This document shows, piece by piece, positions 36,358-48,375 of a stretch of DNA of 64,000 nucleotides. The stretch is from Macrostomum hystrix (taxonomy: Eukaryota; Platyhelminthes; Macrostomidae): NCBI GenBank assembly GCA_950097015.1, contig CATNEN010000007.1:8247001-8311000 (forward strand), given 5' to 3'. Positions within the stretch are counted from its first letter, which is position 1, and every line of letters starts with the position of its first letter. The position numbers and the translations under genes are program-made. The notes beneath the pieces are model-generated. The model was not told the DNA's origin, searched no databases, and saw nothing but the letters and a program-made list of their open reading frames with translations.

Positions 36358-37479
36358 TCGATTTCTTAGAGAAAGTGTAATTTATACTTTGTATTTTTCG
36401 GATTATGTTCAGTCTAACAAAACTTGACTAATTTCTATTACTTTAACAGCTATATCTAGAAAACCAAGATAATTACTTTACATATAATGAGTCTCAAGAC
36501 CTAGCTTAAGAATTTTACTGTATTTGATTGGAAAACTATTCTACTCTTGACGTAGACATCAAAGCAATTTGTTGCTTTGTCGAACTTGTTATTTCTTTGT
36601 AATGTCAATAAAATAGAGTTTTGGTAAGTGACCCGAGTATAGCTATTTTCTGCCTACGTTTTAGCATATTTCAGGCATCTAAGAAAAACTTAGAAGCAAA
36701 ATGATGCAAAAGGATGAGTGCTCATCATGGCATTGGATTACTGTGAAAAGCGATAAACATATTGTTTTTAGCATTTAAGTTATATATTGTTAACAGAGTT
36801 CTTCAATCAAATAGTGCTTGTTATTTCACTTATCAAACTGTCAAAAAATAAATGTATTCATTGTTATCATTAATTAATTGATAGGCCACAGCAAAACATT
36901 CCTAATTGTTACGATCAATGATCACACCTAACAATCACCGATCACCCTATACCAAAGCCCATCTCTCACTAACTCCGGTTAGTGCTAGTGCTCACAAATG
37001 TCGCAGAAACCGCTCTAATAAAAATGTAAATGAAAATACAAAAACTAAGCATATCACAACAAAGAAAAAACGAAAGAGGAAAAAAAATTAAAATACGTCA
37101 GTGCGAGAGTTCAGACTAATATGTTGTGCCGAGCTTTGGACTACAAATATTTTCTATTCACAGCTCACAATCAATATGTGATTAGCATATTGGATAGCGA
37201 CGCACAGACGGACTGATTAGCAAACAAAAATTGAAGTGCATAGTAAAGCGGATACTTTGATCTGAGCGATAAAGTTGCTGCTTGCTGCTTTACAATTGTC
37301 TGTTCTACGGATAGTAGACACATTCTCTACTGCCAAGTCAAGCTTAGCAACTGCATCAGCCATGCTGGAGCCGGCTCGGACTGGCCACAGCGAGTGCTTG
37401 CAGTTCTAGCTGGTCTTCTCGGCTCCCGATACGCCAGCACTACCCGCAGCAGCAGTTCCAGGAATGACGTAAACCATTT
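36358..37479. other. AMD1 upstream region and spacer to the receptor gene
   Basis: AT-rich DNA, 1.1 kb. A 61-codon plus-strand frame at 36906-37091 ends in a lysine/arginine-rich tail but has no partner or family match, so I leave it out. The last part (37100-37479) probably includes the receptor 3' UTR. Confidence 0.5.
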
Positions 37480-39091
37480 TCAGTTCATCAGTCCATCATT
37501 TGTCGGTCGGCGCCTCAACATATCTTGAATCTGGGCCCGGAAACTCTCGCTGAACTTGAAGAAAATGGCAAAGCTGATTGCGCTATCCAAAGTCACCAGA
37601 AGGTCGTTGAGTGGCACCACCCAGTCGGGGGAATCCTTGTACAAATCGAAGAGGATGAAGATAGCACCCGGTGACTCGAAGATTGTAAAGAAAATAGACA
37701 GCAGCATTACGATCCAGGTCACACTGCGCCAGAATCTAGCAGCTGCTACAGCTGGGTTGCAGTTAGCTTCATTTGCACCGCCGGCAGGTTCGCGAACCAT
37801 CACAGGTTCATTTGCCTCAATATGTTCAACAGCTATTTGGTTTTCCTCATTTTCATTGGCGTCATTGACATCGGCAGCAGCTTCGTGGGCTTCATTGACC
37901 TCAGCAGCAGTATCGTTGACCTCGTTAGCTCCAGCAGCTGCTGCGACGTCACCTGCGGCTGCATTGAGTCTGCTCCTCACTAGATGAACTGCGCTGCAGA
38001 TGGAAGCCAGAATAATTACTGGCACCGGTACGTACGTCTGCAGAGTTCTCAATAGCCGCAGCAGGTTGACCGCCAGATTGTTGTCCGTTTCTTCAACCGG
38101 GACGTCCAAAGCCACAAAAACGCCGAAGGTTGCGGATGCTGAGACCAGCATCAGGATCGCGAAGGCGAACAGCTGAATGCGGCGAGTCAGCCAGCTGCGG
38201 AATCGAATCGGCCGCAGGATCGCCACGCAGCGGAACCCGGTCAGGCAGGCCGTCCACAGGTTCTTGAGGGTCAGACTGAATGTCATCCAGTAGTAGTAGA
38301 ACTGCGGGTTTGGGTTTAGTTTTGGGTTAGTAGCAGAGCGGTTTCCCTCTCGCACCGAGGTCCCTGAGCTCAAATCCGCGATGAAAATTTCAGGGCAGAT
38401 GTACACCTTGTGTCCTGCTGGCTGCGGGTCTAGTGTCAAGATGTGCCAGCGTCCACAGCCCTTTTTCAAATAAGTACGCTCGGGATACGCATAGCAGTTT
38501 TTTTAAGTAAAATCCGGTACGGCTTTTGCTTGTATTATTGTCAGTATACAGTATTGTTTCCGATTAAGAAAGTATTTTACTGGAAGTCTTAGTGAGCCAT
38601 TTGTACTCAAACTTTCAAATTTTTCTCCAGAACTTGCGAAACATTAAAGACAGTCTTTATCTGCAACTGCATTTAGAGTGAAAACAGTACAAAAGCGTTA
38701 GTGACCCGAACAATTCTTGCCCTTTGCGTGCACTCACGCGAAACACCTTGCTGGCCACGGAGTCCTTCACCTCAAACTGGCTCCGCGCGAGCAGTGCCAA
38801 GTCGAGTGAAATGTAGCCGACCAGAGACATGCAGTAGTTCACCTGCGTCGCCTGCCAGATGATGAGGCCGACGTCGAAGGCCTGCCGATTGCGGCGGTAC
38901 TTGCGGATCAGAGCAGCGAGCGACAGGCAGCCGAGCAGCAGGCCCGCCACGGCCACGGGAAGAGTGCACAGCCGCATGCTGACGTACGCGACGGTTGTCT
39001 CATGCGGAGCGACCGTGCCGTTGCCAGTGACATTAGAGCAATTGTCCATGGTAAAGTTTAGCAGCTGGCTATTGCTAGTGCTCTCGGACAT
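37480..39091 (-). CDS. Divergent seven-transmembrane receptor (rhodopsin-like GPCR candidate)
   Basis: Two exons, 39091-38738 and 38301-37480, joined in phase 0, give 391 residues. The N-terminus carries three N-glycosylation sites (NFT, NCS, NVT) and no signal peptide. Seven hydrophobic segments follow at roughly residues 37-60, 75-105, 119-150, 163-188, 205-230, 292-320 and 333-352. The TM3 end reads TGFRCVAILRP in the place of the usual DRY motif, and TM7 lacks NPxxY (DSAISFAIFF). The third intracellular loop is about 60 residues rich in A, N and E, with a loosely repeated EVNDA/DANEN pattern. Platyhelminth and other lophotrochozoan genomes have large families of such receptors, often for neuropeptides; the ligand is not readable here. 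The intron holds a SINE. Confidence 0.7.
38322..38463 (+). mobile_element. SINE family 1, internally deleted, receptor intron
   Basis: Head tagcagagcggtttccctct and B box gagctcaaatcc, then a jump to the 3' body (tcagggcagatgtacacctt, ctggctgcgggtctagtgtc). The middle of the element is missing. Confidence 0.75.
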
Positions 39092-39481
39092 GACTCGGAA
39101 AAGTGTTGATTGTGCAGACTCTCACAGGTTGCATGGGCAAGAATTTTGTCCCTGAATTTAGCTCCAGAGTCGAAGTGGAGAGTGCTGCGCTCATTGGCTC
39201 GAGTTGCTGCTGCTGTTCTGCAGTCTGCAGAAACTCCTCCAGCTGGTGACGAATGCTAGCCGCTAATTTTGCCGCTGCGGCCCGCATCAATCAGACTTGA
39301 AAAAAAGTCAACGGGACCCAGAAACTGGAGCCTACGCCCACGGGCTCTCTGAAGACATGGTGGCAAAATACACGGAGAAGGAAGGGCGATTCCCTGGGCT
39401 CAGCGGGGGGGGTCAATTATAATCTTGTCGACTTCTCCGACAATGCAATTCGAAGCTTACATTAAAGGGGCGGATTTTTAG

Positions 39482-39745
39482 GTGACAGAAAATTCTAGAA
39501 ATAAAAAAATTGTTTTTACTCCTTCAGATTTAAACCCAATCGGAAACAGATCTTTCCTTGCTTTTGAAACTACAAGACTTGAATGGAGAAACTCTGGGAA
39601 AACATGGGAGCAAGTGGTGGCCCAACTACGAGCTAGTTGCATTAGATTAGATCAGGAAGGGTCCATGGACTTGCAAGTCGGCCATCAGCGTGTCATTCAG
39701 GGAAACAGCTTGTCTTTGTCGCACCGTTTGTCGCCCAGGAGGACA
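39482..39745 (+). other. Coding-like frame without a start, unknown origin
   Basis: An 88-codon open stretch with ordinary amino acid mix (for example FLAFETTRLEWRNSGKTWEQ) preceded by AG at a possible acceptor and lacking an early ATG. It runs into a SINE. I do not recognise it; it may be a relic exon or transposon fragment. The stretch 39092-39481 upstream of the receptor shows no other feature. Confidence 0.25.
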
Positions 39746-40110
39746 GTTGTAATAATAATAATTGCAGGAGGGCTGCAAGCAGTGGCAATTCATTTGGTGA
39801 CACTAGACCCGCAGCCAGCGAGGAGGCAATTCTGCCCATTTCGCTGACTCCTGAGCACACACGCTCACAGATACTGTACGCAGGCACATGCTCACACAGG
39901 TGTGTACATCTGCCCTGACTTTCTCATCTTCAGGCAGTGTACACTTCACTGTGCCTTGAAGGTTGGCCCTCAAGGCTGTAAATTGCACGACAAGCCCACA
40001 AGCCTTCTCTCCGCGGCTGCGCCTCCAATGAATGTGGCCTCGCCGTGGAATCGAACTTAGGGACCTTGGTGCGACAGGCAAACGTGCTAACCGCTGTGCC
40101 GCTATTGTAA
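39746..40110 (-). mobile_element. tRNA-derived SINE (family 1), full length
   Basis: About 365 bp on the minus strand: ATT-type simple tail (aataataata) at the left, body, B box gtggaatcgaacttaggga and A box accgctgtgccgct at the right. It is nearly identical to the copy at 43700 (long shared runs such as gcgaggaggcaattctgccc), so both moved recently. Confidence 0.9.
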
Positions 40111-40544
40111 AAATTACTGCGTTACTTAGAGTTTCTAGTTTTTGTTTATTCAGGCTCAAAGTTTGCCCATATGCCTCAGAATTACCTTTGCAGTTATTGC
40201 TTCTTAACAGTCCATCATGACCTCACTATTAGCAGCAGAACCAACAAGCCATTTTGCCGCCTGACAATTATTTTTGCTGCACCCGAACCGAGAGACGCAA
40301 GCACTCGAAACTCAAGAACGCGGGCCAACTTTTTTTGCGATAGGCTTTCAGACGGTCGAGATATTCCAAAGTTCTGGCCATTGCATAATACAACCCCATA
40401 CACGAATTAGCACCGCGCCTCGGTGCGGCCTTGCCAGACCATCAAACTTAATCAGCATGTCAGTGCCAAGTGATTGTGACTGCATCATCTCCGACTTCGG
40501 CGGTCACCGAATGAATCTACTGCAACCGAAAGTGTTTGGCGCGC

Positions 40545-40785
40545 ACTCGTTACTAGTTACCGATTTGGTAAAGATCGTTACTTTTTTTGACATTACTTTT
40601 TTCCCGTTACCACGGGCTGGTAACGAAAATGATGGTAACGAGTCGTTACCAACAGTATGGTAAAAGTGCAAAAGAACAGAAATAACGATTAAATGTAACG
40701 AACGGTATTTTTTTCGTTACCCATTTTTTTCGTTCCAAAATGGTCAGTAACGATCGGTACCGTTACTTTTTTTAGTGACACATTT
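40545..40785. mobile_element. Possible relic of a hAT-type element
   Basis: Dense in GTAACG and CGTTAC hexamers in both orientations (for example gatggtaacgagtcgttacc), next to T-runs. Many hAT-related short elements have such subterminal repeats; I could not fix ends or a target duplication. The 430 bases before it show nothing clear. Confidence 0.35.
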
Positions 40786-41079
40786 CCTTATTTGGATAGA
40801 TCGAATTCTTCTACTGCGAACACCAGAGAGACTGCATTGCACAGAGATCAGACGATTAGAATGCCAAGAGGTCGCATTTGATGCCATTTGGCGTGTCAGT
40901 TTTGCTCGCACGGCAACCAAATTTGGCATGTAAAGTAAACAAACGAAAGCTTCTTTAGGGTGACTATTCTGGACCCTGTGATGCATTGGTTCAAGAGCGT
41001 GTGTGCATACATGTGCTGGAAAGCAGACCCCGCAAAACTTACTAACCCGCTTGCATCGGAAACACCAGATCTTTTCATC

Positions 41080-42903
41080 ATGCCATCGCCAAGATTGGGT
41101 TCAGCGCTGCTTTCAGTGGCCTGCAGCCTGATGCTCCTGGCTGCCCGGGCGCAGCACGCTGCTGCGAGGCTCAACAGAACACAGCGGACTGGCGGTCTCA
41201 GCCGCGAAATAGCCATTGTCGCAACACCCGATAACAATCCCATGCACCGAGAGGCCCTGCGCGTGCTCGAACTTGACAATTGCCAGGTGGCGGTGCACAA
41301 GACGCCGCAGAGCAAGGCCAGCTTCCTGCTGGAACCGCTGCTCTGCTGGCGGCCAGGCATGGAGCGGCTGCTGTGTCCCGGCTTTGATTACACGCGGTCC
41401 AGACACTTCCTGCGGGTCCCGGTGCTGCTCACCGCACCTGGGCTGGCAGACAAGGCCAAGCGGCTGCTTCACAGCCTCTTCCCGAAATCTGTCAGCTTCA
41501 TGAACCCTGGCGCCGTTCACTTTCAACTGTCGACAACCAGCGCGGAGGTGGCAGTTGAACTGGAGAAGCAGCTGGGTGACAATGGAGGCAGCACCTACCT
41601 TCTGTTGAGGACCTACTGTACCTCGGAGCACCACTGCCGAGACGTGCAGTGAGTGTCCTGCTCTGAAACTTATTCCTTAATAAAGCTCTCCTGCAGAGAA
41701 ATATAACTTTACTAATTCTCCTGTCACTATTTTTCAAGCCAGGGCATTGCCAGGCAGCCCAGTCTATTCTTTGAGAAGCTAAGCCTGTCAATCAGCTCAG
41801 CAGAGTACTCCACACTGAATAGGTCAGTGCGGACAATATCGGCTGGCGAGTTTGCCTGTCACAATGAGCTGCGGCTGCAGCAGGGCGACCCGGTGTCAAA
41901 GACGTCAGGACTGGGTGCAGCATCGCAGCTGGAATCTGCCGCCGATAATCACACGAAGGTGGTTGAGATCAACGGTGAGTTGTACTTTTTAGTGCAGCAG
42001 CGATCCAGCGGTCGACTCAGCTTCCAGCGCAGCTGGTCTGACTATGAGAACGGCTTCGGCCAGCCCGGCGACGACTACTGGATGGGTGAGTAGCATCCTG
42101 ACATCCTGGCATCCTGACATCCTGACATCCTGACATCCTGATATCCCGACATCCTGATATCCTGACATCCTGACATCCTGACATCCCGACATCCTGATAT
42201 CCTGACATCCTGGCATCCTGGCAACCTGGCATCCTGAAATCCCGCCAACCTAACATCCTGACAACCTGACATCCCGACATCATGACATCCTGACATCCTG
42301 ACATCCTGACATCCTAACATCCTGATATCCTGAAATCCTGACATCCTGACATCCTGGCATCCTGACATCCTGAAATCCCGCCATTCTAACATCCCGACAT
42401 CCTGATATCCTGACATCCTGACTTCCTGACATCGTGTCGGCAACCCGGATCCCGCAGGTCTCCGCCTGCTGCACTTACTGACGAAACCCAATCGCGTCAT
42501 GCGCGTCGAGATGATCCGACACAGGAGCTCCAGATTCGACAGGGACCTGTTCCACGCCGAGTACACCAACTTCAAGGTCGGGCCGCCTCCCGCCTACGCC
42601 CTGGCCTACACCGCCTTTAACAAGGCCGCGTCCTCGGTAGAGTCGGACGCCTTGGCTGAGAGCCGCGGCCGGGCGTTCTCCACTATGGACCGGGACAACG
42701 ACAGGTGGGATCAGTCCTGCTCCCGGGTCAGCGGCGGCTCCGGTGGCTGGTGGTTCAACAGCTGCGGCAAGTGCAACCCCAACGGACTGTTCTTCGGGGA
42801 CAATGTGCGCAACGAATCCGGCATCCGTTGGGAGTACCTGGACTCCAGAGTCCTCAGCGGCAACGTCACGCTAAAGTACATTCGAATGCTGCTTAAAGTC
42901 TAA
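41080..42903 (+). CDS. Secreted fibrinogen-domain protein (FReD)
   Basis: Three exons, 41080-41648, 41739-42085 and 42458-42903, join in phases 2 and 1 to 453 residues. The ATG at 41080 is followed by a signal peptide (residues 1-25); the frame is open upstream but the signal peptide fixes this start. Residues 26 to about 255 match nothing I recognise. The C-terminal 190 residues are a fibrinogen-related domain: INGELYFLVQQRSSG, FQRSWSDYENGFGQPGDDYW, a calcium-site run DRDNDRWDQSC, and the closing GGWWFNSCGKCNPNGLFF with the paired cysteines. Such proteins (ficolin-, angiopoietin- or tenascin-like) bind glycans or receptors, often in immunity or tissue patterning. Exon 2 needs the acceptor CAAG at 41738; the other AG nearby gives a stop. 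Poly(A) signal 65 bases after the stop. Confidence 0.85.
42092..42437. repeat. 8-bp tandem repeat filling FReD intron 2
   Basis: About 43 copies of gacatcct with variants. It begins 6 bases after the 5' splice site and stops about 20 bases before the next exon, so the intron is almost all repeat. Confidence 0.95.
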
Positions 42904-42967
42904 CTGCTGAATGGGAAAATGCTTCCAGGTTGCGGGAGTTCATTTCGTTGAAATCAGGCTTGAATCT

Positions 42968-42973
42968 AATAAA
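42968..42973 (+). terminator. Poly(A) signal, FReD gene
   Basis: AATAAA 65 bases after the stop codon. Confidence 0.75.
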
Positions 42974-43069
42974 ACATTCTTGCTGGCCATCCATTACTGG
43001 CAACCTGCCGCTAATATTGGATATTGTCTTGCATATTGTTTACAAAGATTGCTTTTGCATGCCTTCCGA

Positions 43070-43475
43070 CACACTCTGAGCACACAGCCCTGAGCACACA
43101 CCTCTGAGCATACAACATTGAGCACACACCCCTGAGTACACACTTCTGAGCACACACCTCTGAGCACCAACGCTGAGAACACACTTCTGAGCACACACCA
43201 CTGGGCACACACCACTGAGCACACACCACTGAGCACACACCTCTGAGCACACACCACTGAGCACACACCACTGAGCACACACCACTGAGCACACACCACT
43301 GAGCACACACCACGGAGAACACAATTCTGAGCACACAACCCTGAGCACACACCATTGGGAACCCAATTCTGAGCACACAACCCTGAGTGTACACTTCGGA
43401 GCACACACCTCTGAGCACACACCACTGAACACACACCCTTAAGCATGCACCTCTGTGCACACACTTCTGAGAACA
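43070..43475. repeat. 14-15-bp minisatellite
   Basis: About 28 copies of tgagcacacaccac with variants, downstream of the FReD gene. 43476-43699 has nothing else. Confidence 0.93.
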
Positions 43476-43699
43476 CTGCACTCGCGGAGCATTCATACGA
43501 GTACACCCCTAAACTCACTCACATTTAGAGCACACACCCCTGGGCGTGAATGGGATACTCATCGAGGGATGGGACGCTCATTATGAGAATGGGATGCTCA
43601 TTGTGTGAAAAAAAACATTAACGTAAAATTGACTCTGAAAAAATGACTGCGTCATTTGATTGATTGAAAAACGATATAATAGAATTAATAGGACTTAAT

Positions 43700-44075
43700 A
43701 ATAATAATAATAATAATTGCAGGAGGGCTGCGGGCAATGGTGACACTTTAGGCACTTCATCTGGTGACACTAGACCCGCAGCCAGCGAGGAGGCAATTCT
43801 GCCCATTTCGCTGACTCCTGAGCACACACGCTCACAGATACTGAACGCAGGCACATGCTCACACAGGTGTGTACATCTGCCCTGACTTTCTCATCGTCAG
43901 GCAGTGTACACTTCACTGTGCCTTGGAGGTTGGCCCTCAAGGCTCTAAATTGCACGACAAGCCCCCAAGCCTTCTCTCCGCGGCTGCGCACCAAATGAAT
44001 GTGGCCTCGCCGTGGAATCGAACTTAGGGACCTTGGTGCGACAGGCAAACGCGTCAACCGCTCTGCCACTCCAAT
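43700..44075 (-). mobile_element. tRNA-derived SINE (family 1), full length
   Basis: Minus-strand copy with a seven-unit ATT/AAT tail (aataataataataataat), body and tRNA-like head (accgctctgccact). Very similar to the copy at 39746. Confidence 0.9.
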
Positions 44076-44245
44076 AATAGGACTTATTATACTTTACGTA
44101 TTGGGGGACGTATTGTACTTTTACATTGTACCGTCAAAAGTAAATTTGCAATAGATTACACATGCATAGCTACGTTTCTTAGCCAGGCAAAGATTTCCAA
44201 GCTGTGCACAAGACCTGCTCAACCGAGCTCAACAGACCATATCCT

Positions 44246-44612
44246 CTAGACCTGGTCATAGGCCTGCTCATCCACCTGCTCATCGTCATCGGAGTCATGC
44301 GACAACCCGACGCTTTCCGCAGCCAGGTCCTCCTCCTCCTCATTACATGAAGGAGTTGCTTCCGCCGCTCCTGCTCTTCGTCGTCCTCCGCTTCGGAGCC
44401 CTCCCTGCCGACATTGTCGACGACTCTATCGCTGCTGGCGTCGCCAATGGTGATCACCGTCGGCTCCTCCTCCTCGAACCTCGACCTGGTCGAGCTCAGG
44501 ATGCGGCACCTGCTCGATCAGCGCCCCTACCATCAGGGCTCAGCCGGGAGGTGTTGTTAAAGTGCCGTCGGGTCAACGACTCCGACACGTTGGCCGGCAG
44601 GTCCGGTACGTA
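44246..44612 (-). pseudogene. Coding remnant with frame breaks, acidic C-terminus
   Basis: On the minus strand an AG at 44613 opens YVPDLPANVSESLTRRHFNN in one frame, then ALIEQVPHPELDQVE in a second, then EEEEPTVITIGDASSDRVVD in a third, and finally DSDDDEQVDEQAYDQV and a stop at 44246, back in the second. The pieces look like one acidic protein broken by about three small indels, some near GAG repeats. It could be a pseudogene, or a real last exon with sequence errors. A competing plus-strand frame starts at 44347 with a signal-peptide-like MKELLPPLLLFVVLRFGALP; one of the two must be a shadow. I cannot name the family. Confidence 0.4.
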
Positions 44613-44624
44613 CTGGACTACTGA

Positions 44625-45119
44625 ACTGTCTCACTGACAATACACTGGCCTACTGAACTGTCTCACTGACAATACACTGGCCTACTGAACTGTCTCACTG
44701 ACAATACACTGGCCTACTGAACTGTCTCACTGACAATACACTGGCCTACTAAACTGTCTCACTGACAATACACTGGCCTACTGAACTGTCTCACTGACAA
44801 TACACTGGCCTACTGAACTGTCTCACTGACAATACACTGGCCTACTGAACTGTCTCACTGACAATACACTGGCCTACTGAACTGTCTCACTGACAATACA
44901 CTGGCCTACTGAACTGTCTCACTGACAATACACTGGCCTACTGAACTGTCTCACTGACAATACACTGGCCTACTGAACTGTCTCACTGACAATACACTGG
45001 CCTACTAAACTGTCTCACTGACAATACACTGGCCTACTGAACTGTCTCACTGACAATACACTGGCCTACTGAACTGTCTCACTGACAATACACTGGCCTA
45101 CTGAACTGTCTCACTGACC
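44625..45119. repeat. 32-bp minisatellite, very uniform
   Basis: About 15.5 nearly identical copies of a 32-bp unit (core ctgaactgtctcactgacaa), so it is a recent expansion. Confidence 0.96.
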
Positions 45120-45337
45120 AGTCCAAGGACCCGAATGCTTGAAGCACCTGCTCAAAACCTTCACCATGAAGTTAAAAGTCTAGTTTAGCTACTGAAAGTA
45201 GCATTCCTGACTTGGCTTCCTAATTACCCGATGGCTTCCAAATTGAATTACCGATTTTCGTGAAAATCCACCATCTGAATCAAGCCTTCACGACCAACTA
45301 ATTTTCAAAGCCGTTCGACTTCGACTTCAGCGATTCT

Positions 45338-45428
45338 TGTCGGACACCCTGGTGACAAGGACAGCCACCCTGGTGACAAGGACAGCCACCCTGGTGACAA
45401 GGACAGCCACCCTGGTGACAAGGACAGC
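45338..45428. repeat. 21-bp tandem repeat, four copies
   Basis: Perfect copies of cctggtgacaaggacagcca plus c. Confidence 0.93.
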
Positions 45429-46289
45429 TAGCATTGCTCTGTTTAAACATCTATTGCGAATCCTTATTGGTTTATAAATGAAATTTAGTGAGCGAAAAAG
45501 TGTTGCCAATATTGAATTCGTCTTAGTCTCGTACTTACATACAAACTCCTAAATATAACATTTATGCCCCAGTCACCAGATATTAAAAATGGATCCGTAT
45601 TAAATTTGTGAGCAGAAATAACACTAGTCAATAAACTGCCCCGCTAGCTATCTGCTTTCAGCCCTTGGAGATCTGAAGCTGGTGGAAGTGAAGGGGGGAG
45701 GAACTCGGCCTCGACGAGAGAAGATTAAAAACACTGAACTCGCTTGAGTAGTCATGATGAGGCCATGCGGGTGAGACTGCCTTGTGATTAATCTCCCTTC
45801 GACTCAGCTTAGTGCTCAAACCTGTTTAGAGTAGTTTGAGCACTGAATGGCGTGACGGCAACTGCGCACCTGCCCGCCTCATGGCTCCCGCTTTGTTAGA
45901 GCTGCTGTAGACAGGCCACTTCAGGGGTGGAGTCGCCGGAGGAACTGAGCAGTCTGACCTTGACTACGGAGCCTCGCATGGTCACCTGTTGCTCTCGCCG
46001 CAACTGCTCGACAGGAAATAATTAAAGATCACGAAAGAGAAGAGTTTTGGGAAAACCCACTGAGTCACGAGTGACATGTGAGGGTTCTTCAGTAGAGAGT
46101 TGAAGAATTTTGTAGCCAACTGAAAATATGAGAAACTGACATAGACAGTGCTTGACGTCCAATTGGAGTTGATGAGTTCTCGCCCTTGAATGCGATCTTG
46201 CTTTGCGACTCAACCTAAAAGGGAGCCGCATTAGAATCGGCTAATCGGTTGAGATCAGAATTCAGAAATCCTCCCAACCTGACAGAAAT
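45429..46289. other. Spacer with weak minus-strand coding signals
   Basis: On the minus strand about 46016-45896 encodes VEQLRREQQVTMRGSVVKVR and ends at a stop; about 47110-47050 encodes LRRRLDSSMDELAAV after an AG. Either could be an exon of an unknown gene that ends in the broken remnant at 44246, but I could not join them in phase. Confidence 0.25.
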
Positions 46290-46858
46290 ACTGTTTCCTA
46301 CTGATACCCGGACAGAAATCATTGTTCCCGTGACTCCCACCTGACAGAAATCATTGTTCCTGTGACTCCCACCTGACAGAAATCATTGTTCCTGTGACTC
46401 CCACCTGACAGAAATCATTGTTCCTGTGACTCCCACCTGACAGAAATCATTGTTCCTGTGACTCCCACCTGACAGAAATCATTGTTCCTGTGACTCCCAC
46501 CTGACAGAAATCATTGTTCCTGTGACTCCCACCTGACAGAAAACATTGTTCCTGTGACTCCCACCTGACAGAAATTATTGTTCTCGCGACTCCCACCTGA
46601 CAGAAATCATTGTTCCCGTGACTCCCACCTGACAGAAAACATTGTTCCTGTGACTCCCACCTGACAGAAATTATTGTTCTCGCGACTCCCACCTGACAGA
46701 AATCATTGTTCCTGTGACTCCCACCTGACAGAAATCATTGTTCCTGTGACTCCCACCTGACAGAAATCATTGTTCCTGTGACTCCCACCTGACAGAAATT
46801 ATTGTTCTCGCGACTCCCACCTGACAGAAATCATTGTTCCTGTGACTCCCACCTGACA
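46290..46858. repeat. 32-bp minisatellite
   Basis: About 18 copies of a 32-bp unit (cctgacagaaatcattgttc plus ctgtgactccca), with a few variant copies (attattgttctcgcg). 46859-47285 is non-repetitive, without a gene I can support. Confidence 0.95.
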
Positions 46859-47285
46859 GTGAGCCGCAGGAGGAATTTCTCAGCTTTTCTCACTGGTCAA
46901 TCGCTGATCGGCCAATGGCCAATGGTAGCGCCCACAGGTAAAAATGTTTCAGATCAAAAGACACACAGCAAGCAGCCAGTCAGTTTTACAGCCTCCAGCT
47001 CAAAGTAAAATATTAACACTAGTTTACAAAGTAAAACTTCGCCAGGACCCAACAAAGGTAAAAGCGGCACCGCAGCCAGTTCATCCATGCTGCTATCTAA
47101 TCGACGCCTCAGCTGTGACAGGTGAAATGCTTGTTTTATGTAGCTAACCTCAACTTGACCAGGTGTATTCAAATTTGTCAAATATAATATTTGTAATAAG
47201 AACTATTACTATGTAGCTAAACAGGTAAACGCACAAGCTTAGTACTGGTCCGGAAAATGGTGGGGTCTGGTGGGAAGGTGGGGAA

Positions 47286-47887
<602 letters not shown>

Positions 47888-48129
47888 AATATTAGCTCAC
47901 TAAAATAACGAGCTTTGCATCTTCTTTGCCTTCAATTCTCTAGGCAAGAAAGTAGCTGGTCTGTGTGAGCGGACTCGCTTTCATATCTATCTATCTGTCT
48001 TCTCTGAAGGCCCATCTATCTATAGCGAATTCTCAAGCCATCCATGACGCGATTCCTCACTTTACCTCGCTGCGGTGCCTGCCTGTCTCTCCCTTCCACA
48101 CTCCCAGCCTGGCTGGCTGCGGCTCTCAG

Positions 48130-48238
48130 CCAATGAGGAGCGGGTCAGCTTGGCGGGGCCCAAGGCCCAGGGGACTGGCCTGGGGTGGCGTCGGGTCTCC
48201 AGCACCCTCACTTGTCAACGAAGGGGGGCAATATAAAT
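48130..48238 (+). promoter_or_regulatory. Promoter of the glutamate transporter gene
   Basis: CCAAT at 48130-48134 and a TATA-like tataaat at 48232-48238, 138 bases before the ATG; the DNA between is GC-rich, unlike the flanks. The transcript probably starts near 48260-48270. Confidence 0.6.
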
Positions 48239-48375
48239 ATTAACGTCTAGAACCTCGACCGCTCTCCCCCCAATTCTTTGTCTCCTTTATCCTTGCTCCC
48301 AATTAAAAAATCTTGAGCCAAGAAGACAGACCCAGCTTCAGAGAACTCAATCCAAACTGCTAATAAGGAAAGCAA

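Noticed and set aside
45896-46016. Minus-strand VEQLRREQQVT stretch, at first glance like a G-protein gamma subunit.
   Set aside because: The following residues do not match that family and no CAAX-type end or partner exon was found.
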